Positions 9,163 to 18,211 of a stretch of 64,000 nucleotides of DNA are shown here, piece after piece; the stretch's first letter is position 1; each line of letters starts with the position of its first letter. The DNA comes from JBDRMV01 sp043825615. GTDB taxonomy: Bacteria > CG03. The notes below the pieces were generated by a model. It did not search any database. It was given only the letters and a program-made list of their open reading frames with translations, and had not been told where the DNA came from. The DNA lies in the NCBI GenBank assembly GCA_043825615.1, contig JBDRRS010000013.1, positions 1 to 64,000 on the forward strand, given 5' to 3'. The translations under genes and the position numbers were made by a program.

Positions 9163-10160
9163 TTGTATTTTACCTCCGGATTGGAAAAAATAATCCGGCT
9201 ACCGGTTTTTTCAAATTCAAACGGGACTATCAGAAATTTTTTTAATTTCTTTTTTATTGCGGGATGCGCTTGCGGGCTTGCAAAAATCAGCATGAAGCCG
9301 CCGCCGCCGGCTCCCAGTAACTTGCCCCCGAGGGCGCCGGATGCCCTCGCTGCGGTATAAATAGCATCTGCCGTGGGAATCGAAACACCTTCCGCCAGAC
9401 TGCGTTTTATTTTCCAGTTCTCATGAAGCAATTTTCCAAAATCAAGGATAGAGCTGCTTTTAGCGGTAAGAATCTTGACTGCATCGGAAACCATTTGCTG
9501 CATTACCGCAAGTTCCTTCCTCTTCTTTTCCACATTTCTTATGACCCTGCTTGAGACGTCTGAAGCCGTCCTTGCAAAACCCGTGAAAACCAGAAGAAGA
9601 TGCTTGTTCAGGATTTTCAACCTGTTTGCAGATATTGCGACCGGCTTAACGGCGAAGGCGCCATTCCTTTCAAATGTGATACGATTAAAACCTCCGTACG
9701 CCGATGCCACCTGGTCCTGACAACCGACTTTATCTTTTATCATTTCCTGTTCTATATAAATCGATTCACCCGCCAGCTGCATTTTGGATATTATTCTGCC
9801 TTCCAGGGCATACAAACTGTTAAGCAGACCGACTGTAAAAGTCGAACTTGAACCCAGACCCGTGCGCGCCGGCAAATCAGCGTCATAATGAACTTCAACA
9901 CCGCTTTTAATCTTCATAAATTTCAAACACTCTCTTACTGCCGGATTTACAATATCACTGTTATTTTTCACCATCTCTATCACAGACCAGACAATTCTCG
10001 ACCTGTGTTTGAAAAAAGGCGGCAGATACCGCGTGGTTATGTAAATATATTTATTTATGGTAGTTGAGAGCACGACTCCGCCGCGCCTGCTGAACCATGC
10101 CGGATAATCCGTCCCTCCTCCGAAAAAAGAAATTCTAAGAGGGGTTCTTGAAATTATCAT
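9159..10160 (-). CDS. GHMP sugar kinase, HddA-like (heptose 7-phosphate kinase type)
   Basis: 333 residues. The N-terminus SRTPLRISFFGGGTDYP, the phosphate-binding loop LPARTGLGSSSTFTVG (about residues 100-115) and the C-terminal LGGKLLGAGGGGFML are the three GHMP kinase motifs. The arrangement matches D-glycero-D-manno-heptose 7-phosphate kinase and related sugar kinases. No GmhA, GmhB or HddC homologue is seen in the window, so the substrate could be a heptose or another sugar of the glycan. Confidence 0.82.
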   Translation of the reverse strand: MIISRTPLRISFFGGGTDYPAWFSRRGGVVLSTTINKYIYITTRYLPPFFKHRSRIVWSVIEMVKNNSDIVNPAVRECLKFMKIKSGVEVHYDADLPARTGLGSSSTFTVGLLNSLYALEGRIISKMQLAGESIYIEQEMIKDKVGCQDQVASAYGGFNRITFERNGAFAVKPVAISANRLKILNKHLLLVFTGFARTASDVSSRVIRNVEKKRKELAVMQQMVSDAVKILTAKSSSILDFGKLLHENWKIKRSLAEGVSIPTADAIYTAARASGALGGKLLGAGGGGFMLIFASPQAHPAIKKKLKKFLIVPFEFEKTGSRIIFSNPEVKYK

Positions 10161-10165
10161 ATCTC

Positions 10166-11635
10166 TTATACATACCTTCTTTTAATTTTATGCTTGAGCA
10201 TCTTTTTAAGATGTTCTACAACATTAGAACCGAACTTTTTATTAATCATATCCAAATATACCGGGTTAGAAAAATATTCTTTAAACGCATTGTCCCTGAA
10301 ACGGAGAACCTCTTCCGCTTTCAAATATTTTGTCGGCAAAGGAAGGCAATTATGCGAGTACTGACCAAAACCGTCCCATGTTTCAGGCAATTTCAACCCG
10401 TTTTTAATTACTTCTTCATATAATTTAGAACCCGGGTAAGCCATACAGACATAAAAGTTCACATATTCAAAGTTGAATTCTTTTGCCATATTTAATGTTT
10501 CCCGCATTGTCTCAAGGTTGTCATCCGGCAATCCAAATATAAAATTTCCAATCATATTAATGCCGGCATCGCGCGTCATCTCAATTATCTTTTTTATTTT
10601 TTTCGACTTTATCTTTTTTGAAACTCCCCTGCGGACTATTTCGCTTGCAGATTCAATTCCATATGCAATCCAGTTTATCCCTGCCTTTTTCATTTTTGCA
10701 AGCAAAGATTCTCTCATTGTATCGATTCTTGCATAAACCCAGATATTCAATTTATATTCTCTTTCAATAATAAGATCGCAAATACGGTTAACCCTATCTT
10801 CTCTGATTACAAACAACTCATCCATAAATTTTATATTTTTAACATTATATTTTTGAACAAGTAAATCTATTTCTTCCACGACTTTTTCAGGACTACGATA
10901 CTGAATATCCGGTTCTCCGTAAAAGGCATGAATCGGACAATAACTGCAATTAAAAGGGCAATCCAAACTTGTGTAAATAACGGCATAAGGACTCCTGTGT
11001 TCTAAATCATCAAAACAATGCCAGTTATGGGCACGATATTTTTCCATCGGCAGCAAATCCCACGCAACAACGGGCAGCTCATCAAGAGATTTAATACATG
11101 GGGCGGGTGAGATTGATACTATCTCGCCATCTTTCTTAAACCAGAGCCCTTCAATTTTATAATCCGCCGGCTCTTTTCCCGCCTTTAAAATTTCTATAAG
11201 TTTCAATGTGGTATAAAAGCCCTCTCCCTGACAGACAAAATCCGTTCTTTCTTCCTGAAGTGTCCGTTCCGGCAAAGCCGAAGGATGTAATCCACTAAGA
11301 ACTGTCTTTATCTGCGGTTCTCTGTCTTTTAAAGCATTCAATAAATTTCTCACCCCGCTCATCTTTGGCGTGGAAGAAGCGGAGGGATTCGTACCCACCA
11401 CAACTATTTCCGTTAAAAGCGGCCTGATTTCTATTATCTTCTCAACTGTATATTCCGGAGCCCACCCCTCGGCATCCGCATCTATGATTCTCACTTTATA
11501 ACCTTTATCCCGAATGAAAGATGCTTTTAAGCCGCACCAAACAGGAGGTTCAATGCCGGCAAGAGTATCACTCAATTCTCCATAAGTTTGCCTGCGATTG
11601 GACGGATTAACTAAAAGTAAATCAATTCTTTCCAT
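10166..11635 (-). CDS. B12-binding-domain radical SAM protein
   Basis: 489 residues. The N-terminal 140 residues form a cobalamin-binding-like Rossmann domain (DLLLVNPSNRRQ; SGLHPSALPERT). The radical SAM cluster motif is CPFNCSYC (C226, C230, C233) and is followed by a TIM-barrel region containing GNFIFGLPDDN. Such proteins perform methylations, ring changes or carbon-skeleton reactions. Being embedded 5 nt from a sugar kinase and 2 nt from an epimerase suggests modification of a sugar or lipid in the polysaccharide. No canonical DxHxxG cobalamin motif is visible, so B12 use is not proven. Confidence 0.85.
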   Translation of the reverse strand: MERIDLLLVNPSNRRQTYGELSDTLAGIEPPVWCGLKASFIRDKGYKVRIIDADAEGWAPEYTVEKIIEIRPLLTEIVVVGTNPSASSTPKMSGVRNLLNALKDREPQIKTVLSGLHPSALPERTLQEERTDFVCQGEGFYTTLKLIEILKAGKEPADYKIEGLWFKKDGEIVSISPAPCIKSLDELPVVAWDLLPMEKYRAHNWHCFDDLEHRSPYAVIYTSLDCPFNCSYCPIHAFYGEPDIQYRSPEKVVEEIDLLVQKYNVKNIKFMDELFVIREDRVNRICDLIIEREYKLNIWVYARIDTMRESLLAKMKKAGINWIAYGIESASEIVRRGVSKKIKSKKIKKIIEMTRDAGINMIGNFIFGLPDDNLETMRETLNMAKEFNFEYVNFYVCMAYPGSKLYEEVIKNGLKLPETWDGFGQYSHNCLPLPTKYLKAEEVLRFRDNAFKEYFSNPVYLDMINKKFGSNVVEHLKKMLKHKIKRRYV

Positions 11636-11637
11636 TA

Positions 11638-12573
11638 TTAAACATTTGAAAATTGCGTTCTTCTGATTACCTGATAACCTTTTATCAACTCTGCAATTCC
11701 GTCTTTAAGAGAAATTTTTGCCCTGAATCCCGTTTTTTCTATTTTTTCATTACTGACAATGTAATTTCTTTTATCAGGGTCTTCTCCAATTTCGGAAGAA
11801 AAAAAATAAAAATTCTGCACCTGTTTTCTTATCTCCTCGCACAATTCCAATTTACTCAAATTCGCATTGCTCTTCCCCACATTATACGGTTCATTTTTCA
11901 TCTTATCAAAGTTTTCCATACAATGAATAAATACATTCGCCACATCGCGAATGTGAACATAATTTCGTTTGAAATGCTCCTGAAAAAGAACAACAAAACG
12001 GTCTGTTACCGCACGATAAACAAAGTCATTAACCAACAAATCGAGACGCATCCGGGGACTGATACCAAAGACAGTAGCCAGCCGCAATGTAATACAATTA
12101 CCCGATTCCAAAAGCAACTTTTCTATTTTTACTTTTAATCTTCCGTAAAGAGAAACAGGTCTTAACGGCGTCTCTTCCGTACAAAAAATCCCTTCCTGCC
12201 CGACACCGTACCCGCTATTTGTTGTCGGAAAAATAATCTGCTGATTTTTGCTTCGCAATTCTAATATCATTTTTATAGCATCGTAATTTATTGTCCTTGC
12301 AGCGACGGGATCCTTATCACAGGCAGGAGCTCCGGTAATACAGGCTAAAGGGAAAATAACATCAGCTTTTTTCAGACATTCTTTAAGCAAACCCCTGTCC
12401 CTCGCATCTCCACGAATAATATTTAAGCGTTTATTATAACAACAATCTAACAAAGAATTCTGTCCATACATAAAATTATCCGCCACAATTACTTCGCAGC
12501 CATTTTTTAACAACTCGGGAACCAATACCGCTCCAATATAACCCGCACCGCCGGTAACTAAAATTTTTTTCAT
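11638..12573 (-). CDS. NAD-dependent sugar epimerase/dehydratase (extended SDR)
   Basis: 311 residues with the Rossmann motif LVTGGAGYIGAVL (residues 5-17) and the catalytic pair Tyr143/Lys147 (YGRLK), preceded by a PTTNSGYG active-site segment. It resembles UDP-glucose 4-epimerase-like enzymes. It overlaps the upstream E1 beta gene as ATGA. Because it follows the two thiamine-enzyme genes, it may act on the same modified sugar. Confidence 0.8.
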   Translation of the reverse strand: MKKILVTGGAGYIGAVLVPELLKNGCEVIVADNFMYGQNSLLDCCYNKRLNIIRGDARDRGLLKECLKKADVIFPLACITGAPACDKDPVAARTINYDAIKMILELRSKNQQIIFPTTNSGYGVGQEGIFCTEETPLRPVSLYGRLKVKIEKLLLESGNCITLRLATVFGISPRMRLDLLVNDFVYRAVTDRFVVLFQEHFKRNYVHIRDVANVFIHCMENFDKMKNEPYNVGKSNANLSKLELCEEIRKQVQNFYFFSSEIGEDPDKRNYIVSNEKIEKTGFRAKISLKDGIAELIKGYQVIRRTQFSNV

Positions 12574-13616
12574 AATATTTCCTTAACCGCTTTCACAATC
12601 TCTTTAACTCCTGAATAAAATTCGGATTCAAGAACATACCCTGCCGGAGTGGGAATATCGGGCGCAGCGACACGTCTGATTGGCGCTTTCAAATAATGGA
12701 ATCCTTTTTCTCCGACCATTGCAGATATTTCAGAAGTAACTCCTGCTGTTTTCCAATCATTATCAACAACTATCAAATGTCCTGTTTTTTTTATTGATTT
12801 TAAAATTATTTTCTCATCCATCGGTTTAAGAGTCCTGAGATCAATCACTTCCGCATTAATGCCTTTCTTTTCCAGTTCTTCACTGGCGCGCAGGGCTTCT
12901 ATGAGCATATAGGAAACACCCGCAATTGTAACATCTTTCCCTTTTCTTCTAATCACTCCCTTGCCAAAGGGAATAGTATATAAATTTTCCGGAATATATC
13001 CGGTATGCCCGAGTAACCAACGATGTTCTAATATTAGAACAGGATTATTGTCTAAAATGCTATTAACCAATAAACCCCTGGAATCATAGGGTGTGGAAGG
13101 CATAACCAATTTCAGTCCCGGTATGTGCATAAATAAACCCTGTAAACTCTGAGAGTGCTGGGCGCCCGAGCCCCAACCCCTGCCGATACATGCCCATATA
13201 ACAAGAGGAACACTAACTTTCCCTCCAAACATATAAGACCACTTAGAGGCATGGTTTACAATCTGATTCATCGCCAGCAAAAGAAAATCAGGGCGATTGT
13301 GCATATAAATCGGTCTCATCCCCGCCAACGCCGCACCAACAGCGACCCCCATCATTCCTTCTTCGGATAGGGGAGTATCAAATACCCTGTCCGAACCATA
13401 TTTTTTATGCAGATTTAAGGTTGCTCCAAACATTCCAAAAGGGTCATCCACTCCTTGACCCATTATAAAAACATCCTTATTAATAGCCAATATTTGCTCA
13501 AATGTTTCACATAATGCCTGGCTATATGTAACTTTTTTACCTGATTTTTTTATATGCTCAAAACCGGGCTCTTCTTTTTCAATACTTTTTTTATCCCAGT
13601 CAAAACTAATTTTCAT
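12570..13616 (-). CDS. 2-oxoacid dehydrogenase E1 component, beta subunit
   Basis: 348 residues of the transketolase-like E1 beta family: YSQALCETFEQILA, then FDTPLSEEGMMGVAVGAALAG near residue 90 and a C-terminal transketolase domain (GKDVTIAGVSYM, VIDLRTLKPMD). It pairs with the E1 alpha gene just upstream, overlapping by 11 nt. In classical complexes E1 passes an acyl group to lipoyl-E2. No E2 or E3 gene is nearby and both neighbours are sugar genes, so a stand-alone role attaching a two-carbon unit to a glycan sugar is plausible but is inference. Confidence 0.87.
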   Translation of the reverse strand: MKISFDWDKKSIEKEEPGFEHIKKSGKKVTYSQALCETFEQILAINKDVFIMGQGVDDPFGMFGATLNLHKKYGSDRVFDTPLSEEGMMGVAVGAALAGMRPIYMHNRPDFLLLAMNQIVNHASKWSYMFGGKVSVPLVIWACIGRGWGSGAQHSQSLQGLFMHIPGLKLVMPSTPYDSRGLLVNSILDNNPVLILEHRWLLGHTGYIPENLYTIPFGKGVIRRKGKDVTIAGVSYMLIEALRASEELEKKGINAEVIDLRTLKPMDEKIILKSIKKTGHLIVVDNDWKTAGVTSEISAMVGEKGFHYLKAPIRRVAAPDIPTPAGYVLESEFYSGVKEIVKAVKEIL

Positions 13617-14589
13617 TTTGGTAAAGATATTTCAATAAGTTTCCTTTATCCGGCAACGGACTATTTTTTGCGAAACTAAACGCTTCATCAATCTCTTTCT
13701 TGATATTTTTCTCAATTTTCTTTTTTTCTTGAAGAGTCAGCAAACCTTTATTAATTAAAAGTTTTTCAAAGTTCATTATTGGACACTTTCTCTTCCATCT
13801 ATTCAATTCTTCTTTACTCCTGTATCCCAAATCCACATCTGTTCCCCCTCCTGAATGACCACACCAGCGATAGGTTCTAAATTCTATCAATGCCGGACCT
13901 CTTCCGTTTCGGGCTTCGTTTATAACTTTTTCCGCTATTTTAAATACTTCGGTAATATCATTTCCATCCGCTCTGAAACCCGGAATACCCAAGCCGGCAA
14001 AACGTTTATAAATATTATCCAGAGATTGCCTTTTCTTTTGAGGAGAACAAACCGCGTAAAAGTTATTTTCACAGACATAAATCACAGGAAGTTTCTTTAA
14101 AACCGAAAAATTGATACTTTCAGATAAAACACCCTCATCCACTGCGCCATCACCGAAAAAAACCACCGCCACTCTTTTTTCTTTATTCAATTTGAAAACA
14201 AGAGCAGAACCTGTCGCTATTGGTATGCCCCCGGCAACAATAGAAGAAGAGCCCATTAACCCAACCGAAGTATCAATGAGATGCATTGAGCCGCCCCTGC
14301 CGCGGGAACAACCTGTTTTGCGACCGTAAAGTTCTGCAATAAGGGCTTTTAAATTTCCGCCTTTGGCAAGATAATGGCCATGACCTCTGTAATTGCTAAA
14401 TACATAATCATCCTTTTTCAAATTTATACATACTCCGACCGGTATTGCTTCCTGACCAATACACAAATGAACAGGTGTTTTCATCTCATCTTTCGGATAT
14501 TCTTTCTCTATCCTTTGCTGGACCATGCGGATTTTAAGCATCCTGCGATATATTTCAACAAAAGTTTGTCCGGCATACATATTTTTCAT
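13606..14589 (-). CDS. 2-oxoacid dehydrogenase E1 component, alpha subunit (thiamine-dependent)
   Basis: 327 residues with the thiamine diphosphate motif starting GDG (146-148) and ending ENN (174-176), plus the conserved RGHGHYLAKGG and GRGGSMHLID segments of E1 alpha. It forms an alpha2-beta2 type pair with the next gene. It is close to acetoin/pyruvate dehydrogenase E1 alpha in layout, but the context is a polysaccharide operon without lipoyl proteins. The substrate is unknown. Confidence 0.88.
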   Translation of the reverse strand: MKNMYAGQTFVEIYRRMLKIRMVQQRIEKEYPKDEMKTPVHLCIGQEAIPVGVCINLKKDDYVFSNYRGHGHYLAKGGNLKALIAELYGRKTGCSRGRGGSMHLIDTSVGLMGSSSIVAGGIPIATGSALVFKLNKEKRVAVVFFGDGAVDEGVLSESINFSVLKKLPVIYVCENNFYAVCSPQKKRQSLDNIYKRFAGLGIPGFRADGNDITEVFKIAEKVINEARNGRGPALIEFRTYRWCGHSGGGTDVDLGYRSKEELNRWKRKCPIMNFEKLLINKGLLTLQEKKKIEKNIKKEIDEAFSFAKNSPLPDKGNLLKYLYQNEN

Positions 14590-14610
14590 TAATCTTTATC
14601 CTTTAAAATT

Positions 14611-15306
14611 TTACTCTTTAACAATTTCGTAGGATATACCTGTCCCTGCTCTATCAATCTGTACAATATTATGCTTTTTTCCGTCAATTAAACCATCACT
14701 AAGTTGGGCAAGAAATCTAACGACCCCTAAATGTGACGGATGACGACCTAAAGTATCATGGAATGCTATAATTCCCCCATTCTTAACCAGCCCGGAAAAA
14801 GCTTTATAATCACACAAAATAGAGGCATATTGGTGGTCTCCGTCAATAAAAAGCATGTCTATTTTTCCCAGTATTTCTTTTACCTTGATTGCTGTTCTGA
14901 AATCCGCTGAATCACCGCAAACTATATGACTCTTTTCATCAGGATGATGGGTGGATATGACCTTCACACATTTATTTATATCTATCTCCACACTCACTAC
15001 TTTATTAAACAATTGCCGCCAGATAAAATGTGTCCCACCTTCATCAAGGCCGATCTCGACTGCCGGCCCGTGAAGGTTTAATTTATGAATAACTTCCAGA
15101 AAAGCCAGTATCTCTTCACGTTGCTGCCATATCTTTGCCCGTGAAGGAAATATTCTGGCCACATTCCAACGCGGTTTATCTATGGTTTCAGGTGAATCAT
15201 CGATAATATCTAAACCAGAAAAACTTATCCTGTATTTCTTTGTCCATTCGTCTGCTGTACGACAAATTTCTTCAGGGGCTGGCCATTCCTTTTTCCTTAT
15301 ACCCAT
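14611..15306 (-). CDS. SAM-dependent methyltransferase (Methyltransf_24 / cephalosporin-hydroxylase-like)
   Basis: A class I Rossmann methyltransferase-like protein: VEIGLDEGGTHFIW (SAM site), VVSVEID, then MLFIDGDHQY and GGIIAFHDT, the acidic-loop and HDT signature of the CmcI/TylF-related group. The reading frame is open upstream to 15390, but the ATG at 15306 has an ideal ribosome site (AAAGGAGGAATTT) 6 nt away, so that start is chosen, giving 231 residues. It probably methylates or otherwise modifies a sugar of the glycan. Confidence 0.8.
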   Translation of the reverse strand: MGIRKKEWPAPEEICRTADEWTKKYRISFSGLDIIDDSPETIDKPRWNVARIFPSRAKIWQQREEILAFLEVIHKLNLHGPAVEIGLDEGGTHFIWRQLFNKVVSVEIDINKCVKVISTHHPDEKSHIVCGDSADFRTAIKVKEILGKIDMLFIDGDHQYASILCDYKAFSGLVKNGGIIAFHDTLGRHPSHLGVVRFLAQLSDGLIDGKKHNIVQIDRAGTGISYEIVKE

Positions 15307-15564
15307 AAATTCCTCCTTTTTTAAACAACCGTAACCATTCTCCCCGGCGGCAATCTCTCTTTTTCTTAGTCCTTTTGGCATTACACACAATATTCACTTC
15401 TAGTGAAGGTTCTGCGCGGGCATTTTCACTGCTGTTATTTTTGCTTTTTTTAGAGGATATTGCACCATTTTCAGCCTTTGTTATAATACTCTATACGCTT
15501 TTTTTGAGGTATCATATACTTTACATCCCCTCTCCGGCATTAGTTTACCATATTCAAAAATATA
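15307..15564. other. 258-nt intergenic stretch inside the polysaccharide operon
   Basis: This is the only sizeable gap between the flippase gene and the methyltransferase gene. It is AT-rich and holds a perfect 6-bp inverted repeat (TTCACT-TCT-AGTGAA, 15392-15406) that could be an operator or a small hairpin. No consensus promoter, riboswitch or tRNA was recognised. A secondary promoter for the genes from 15306 downward is possible. Confidence 0.4.
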
Positions 15565-17112
15565 TTACAAAACCCTTGCCATTCCCTTAATCTGACTGAA
15601 AATCTTAGACAATTCCGCAATCCCGATGACATACGACATCAGCGCAAAAACAAGAACTCCTGCAGATGCCGATAAAATTATCCGGGCAATCAGGTTCATC
15701 TCCGCAGAAATTGAAAATATTGTAATTATAGCGACCCCCATAATCGCCGAGGCAATACACATACGGCCCAGACCCTTAAAAACATATTTCCAGTCAAGAA
15801 GAATATTTTTCCTGTTAATTTTCAAAATACAGAGAAAAACAATAACAAGTAACACCGCAGAAGTTGAAAGAGCGAGGCCCGCAACGGGTGGTTTTATAAT
15901 TTTCATAAACACAAAATTCAAAATTACGTTCATTGCCGCGCCTACAGCCATTATCTTTAAAAGCGTTACCATATCCTGCAGGGCGAAAAAAACCCTCGTC
16001 AAAACAGCCGTTACTGCATAGAAGAAAAATTGAAAAGAATAACATATGAGGATTATTGAGGTCAAACTTGTTGCCTGCGGAGTAAACGCCCCCCTCTGAA
16101 ATAAAATCTGTATCACGGGTCCGGCGAGGATAACCGTCATCACAGTCAAAGGAATGAAAATAAAACCGGACATCCTTATGCTTGCGGCAATAGTGTCCTT
16201 CATTTCCTCAATTTTGTTCTCGGCGACCTGTGATGAAAAAAAAGGTAAAACGGCAACCGCTACGGAACCGGAGAAAATTATCAGCGGGACCTGAACAAGT
16301 TTTGCGGCGTAGCCGAGGGCGGCAATACTCCCCTGGGCAAGATAAGATGCCATAATCCTGTCAACAACGATATTTAACTGCCCGCCGATTGTTACGGTAA
16401 AAAGAAGAAGAGCCAGAGGCAGCATCTCTTTCACCGCGGGGTGTTTGAAGTTGAAATCAAAATAATAACGGTAACCTTTCCACCCGGCGACAGGGAGCAG
16501 AAAAAAAAACTGGACAAACAACCCTGCGAGCAAACCGTATGCCAGAACGAAAATCCCCCATTCTTTTACAAAGAGCAGAATGAACAAAATTGTAAAAACG
16601 GTAACAAACATCTGAGAGAAAGCGGGCCAGGTAAAATGTTTGAAAGCGTTGAGAATGCCTGTCATAATTCCTATCATGCCGCTCAGAATCAGTGTAAAAC
16701 TGATAATGCGCAGGAGCTTTGCGGCTAAGTTGATGGATTCTGGACTCATGCCGTGAAACCCGTATTTTATAATCCACGGGGCAAAGCCGAAAAGAGTAAG
16801 AGAAATAAAAATAAAAAAAATAAAAAGATAATTCATAACGGTTGAGGCAATGCGATTTGCTTCATCCCTGTTTTTGAGTTCGCACTTGATAAATACCGGA
16901 ATAAAAACGGCCCCGAACGTCGTGAGGAGAACATTGTTAATCATATTAGGCACGGTAACCGCGGCATAGAAGGCGTCCATTACTTTTGTTATTCCGAAGT
17001 AATTGGCAATAAGGATTTCCTTGCCCAAACTTAAAATATGTCCCAGTATGCTGGCGGCTATTAAAATCCCCGTAGCGCCGGCAATTTTTTGATTGGTAGT
17101 CGGTTCAGCCAC
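15565..17112 (-). CDS. murJ: MurJ/MviN-family lipid flippase
   Basis: 515 residues with about 14 membrane helices and the MurJ/MviN pattern near the N-terminus: KEILIANYFGITKVMDAFYAA, then VPNMINN and FGAVFIPVF. MurJ moves lipid II, or related undecaprenyl-linked units, across the inner membrane. Here it lies between glycosyltransferases and sugar genes, so it may serve peptidoglycan or act as the O-unit exporter of this glycan. It overlaps the upstream glycosyltransferase by 8 nt. Confidence 0.9.
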   Translation of the reverse strand: MAEPTTNQKIAGATGILIAASILGHILSLGKEILIANYFGITKVMDAFYAAVTVPNMINNVLLTTFGAVFIPVFIKCELKNRDEANRIASTVMNYLFIFFIFISLTLFGFAPWIIKYGFHGMSPESINLAAKLLRIISFTLILSGMIGIMTGILNAFKHFTWPAFSQMFVTVFTILFILLFVKEWGIFVLAYGLLAGLFVQFFFLLPVAGWKGYRYYFDFNFKHPAVKEMLPLALLLFTVTIGGQLNIVVDRIMASYLAQGSIAALGYAAKLVQVPLIIFSGSVAVAVLPFFSSQVAENKIEEMKDTIAASIRMSGFIFIPLTVMTVILAGPVIQILFQRGAFTPQATSLTSIILICYSFQFFFYAVTAVLTRVFFALQDMVTLLKIMAVGAAMNVILNFVFMKIIKPPVAGLALSTSAVLLVIVFLCILKINRKNILLDWKYVFKGLGRMCIASAIMGVAIITIFSISAEMNLIARIILSASAGVLVFALMSYVIGIAELSKIFSQIKGMARVL

Positions 17113-18193
17113 TGTGCAAAATAACCTCTTCGTATTTTTTTACGACGGTTCCGATGTCAAATTCACTGATACGTTCCGCCGCATTTTCCGCCAGCCGCCG
17201 CGAAAAAGCGTCATCATTCGCAATTTTTTCAATTGCGGCCGCAAGGGCATCCTTATCTCCGGGGGGCACCAGCACGCCGGTTTCGCCGTGCGTGATGATT
17301 TCCCTTATTCCGCCCGGGCAGTCCACCGCCGCAACGGGAACACCGCAGGCCATTGCCTCAAGCACAACATTGGGAAAGCCCTCGTAACGCGAGGTCAGAA
17401 CAAACACCTTCGCTTTTCTGAACAGTGGATACGGATTTTCCTTAAAACCCGCCAGGGTCAAATCCACGTCCAATTCTTTCGCTTTTTTCTCCAGAAATCT
17501 TCTTTCTTTTTCTCTTCCGCCGCCGGCAATCACCAGTGGAATACCCTGTAATTGCGCCATCACTTCAAGCAGAAAGACGTGGTTTTTTTCGCTGCGAAGG
17601 TTCCCGCAGGTAAAGACGAATCCGGAAGGACCCGCCTCTTCCTCAAGCATTTTCTTTCTTATCCATAAAATGTCCGCCCCGCTTCTTATCACTTGAATTT
17701 TTTCCGGAGCAAGGCCGAAATTTCTCACCAGGTCGCTTTTCACTTCTCCCGATACGGCGGTTATTTTCCCCGCTTTTGCGTAAAAAAACTTAACCAGCGG
17801 ACGCCAGAGAAACGAGAAAGAACACTCCCTGAAATGCGCCGAAAGATGCGTTCTCTCGCCTGCTATAATTTTCTTTCCGAGCATCCATCCGACAAACAGG
17901 GCAACAAGATTTGCAGGATACATAAAAGATACAATTCTGTCCGGCTTTATTTTCTCGAGGAGTTTCAGGAGCGAGAAAATTGCGAAAAACGTTCTCGGGA
18001 CCAGACCTTCCCTTATCCCGTAAAGAGGGACATCCCGGGGAACCAATTTGCTCTCGCCGCCGAACAGGCGAAAAACAAAAAGGTGCGGCTCAAACTTCGT
18101 TCTGTCAATGTATTTCAGAATATACTGCATCTGTCTCTCCGCTCCGCCCCCGTAAATAGAGTAAATAACGAAGAGAGTCCTTTTCTTATACAT
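17105..18193 (-). CDS. Family 4 glycosyltransferase
   Basis: 362 residues of GT-B type. The N-terminal glycine-rich acceptor-side loop is YSIYGGGAERQ. The C-terminal half contains CGNLRSEKNHVFLLE and the E-x7-E donor-binding motif of GT4 (RYEGFPNVVLEAMACGVPV). It is probably a cytoplasmic retaining glycosyltransferase extending the lipid-linked polysaccharide. The donor cannot be told from sequence. Confidence 0.88.
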   Translation of the reverse strand: MYKKRTLFVIYSIYGGGAERQMQYILKYIDRTKFEPHLFVFRLFGGESKLVPRDVPLYGIREGLVPRTFFAIFSLLKLLEKIKPDRIVSFMYPANLVALFVGWMLGKKIIAGERTHLSAHFRECSFSFLWRPLVKFFYAKAGKITAVSGEVKSDLVRNFGLAPEKIQVIRSGADILWIRKKMLEEEAGPSGFVFTCGNLRSEKNHVFLLEVMAQLQGIPLVIAGGGREKERRFLEKKAKELDVDLTLAGFKENPYPLFRKAKVFVLTSRYEGFPNVVLEAMACGVPVAAVDCPGGIREIITHGETGVLVPPGDKDALAAAIEKIANDDAFSRRLAENAAERISEFDIGTVVKKYEEVILHSG

Positions 18194-18211
18194 AATCAGC
18201 CGCCTGAATAA

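Noticed and set aside
12570..14589. A complete pyruvate dehydrogenase operon
   Set aside because: Only E1 alpha and beta are present; no lipoyl domain protein or dihydrolipoamide dehydrogenase is encoded anywhere in the window.
15626..16021. Long plus-strand frame opposite the flippase gene
   Set aside because: Composition is Thr/Ile-rich low-complexity shadow coding; the minus-strand MurJ frame is intact and recognisable.
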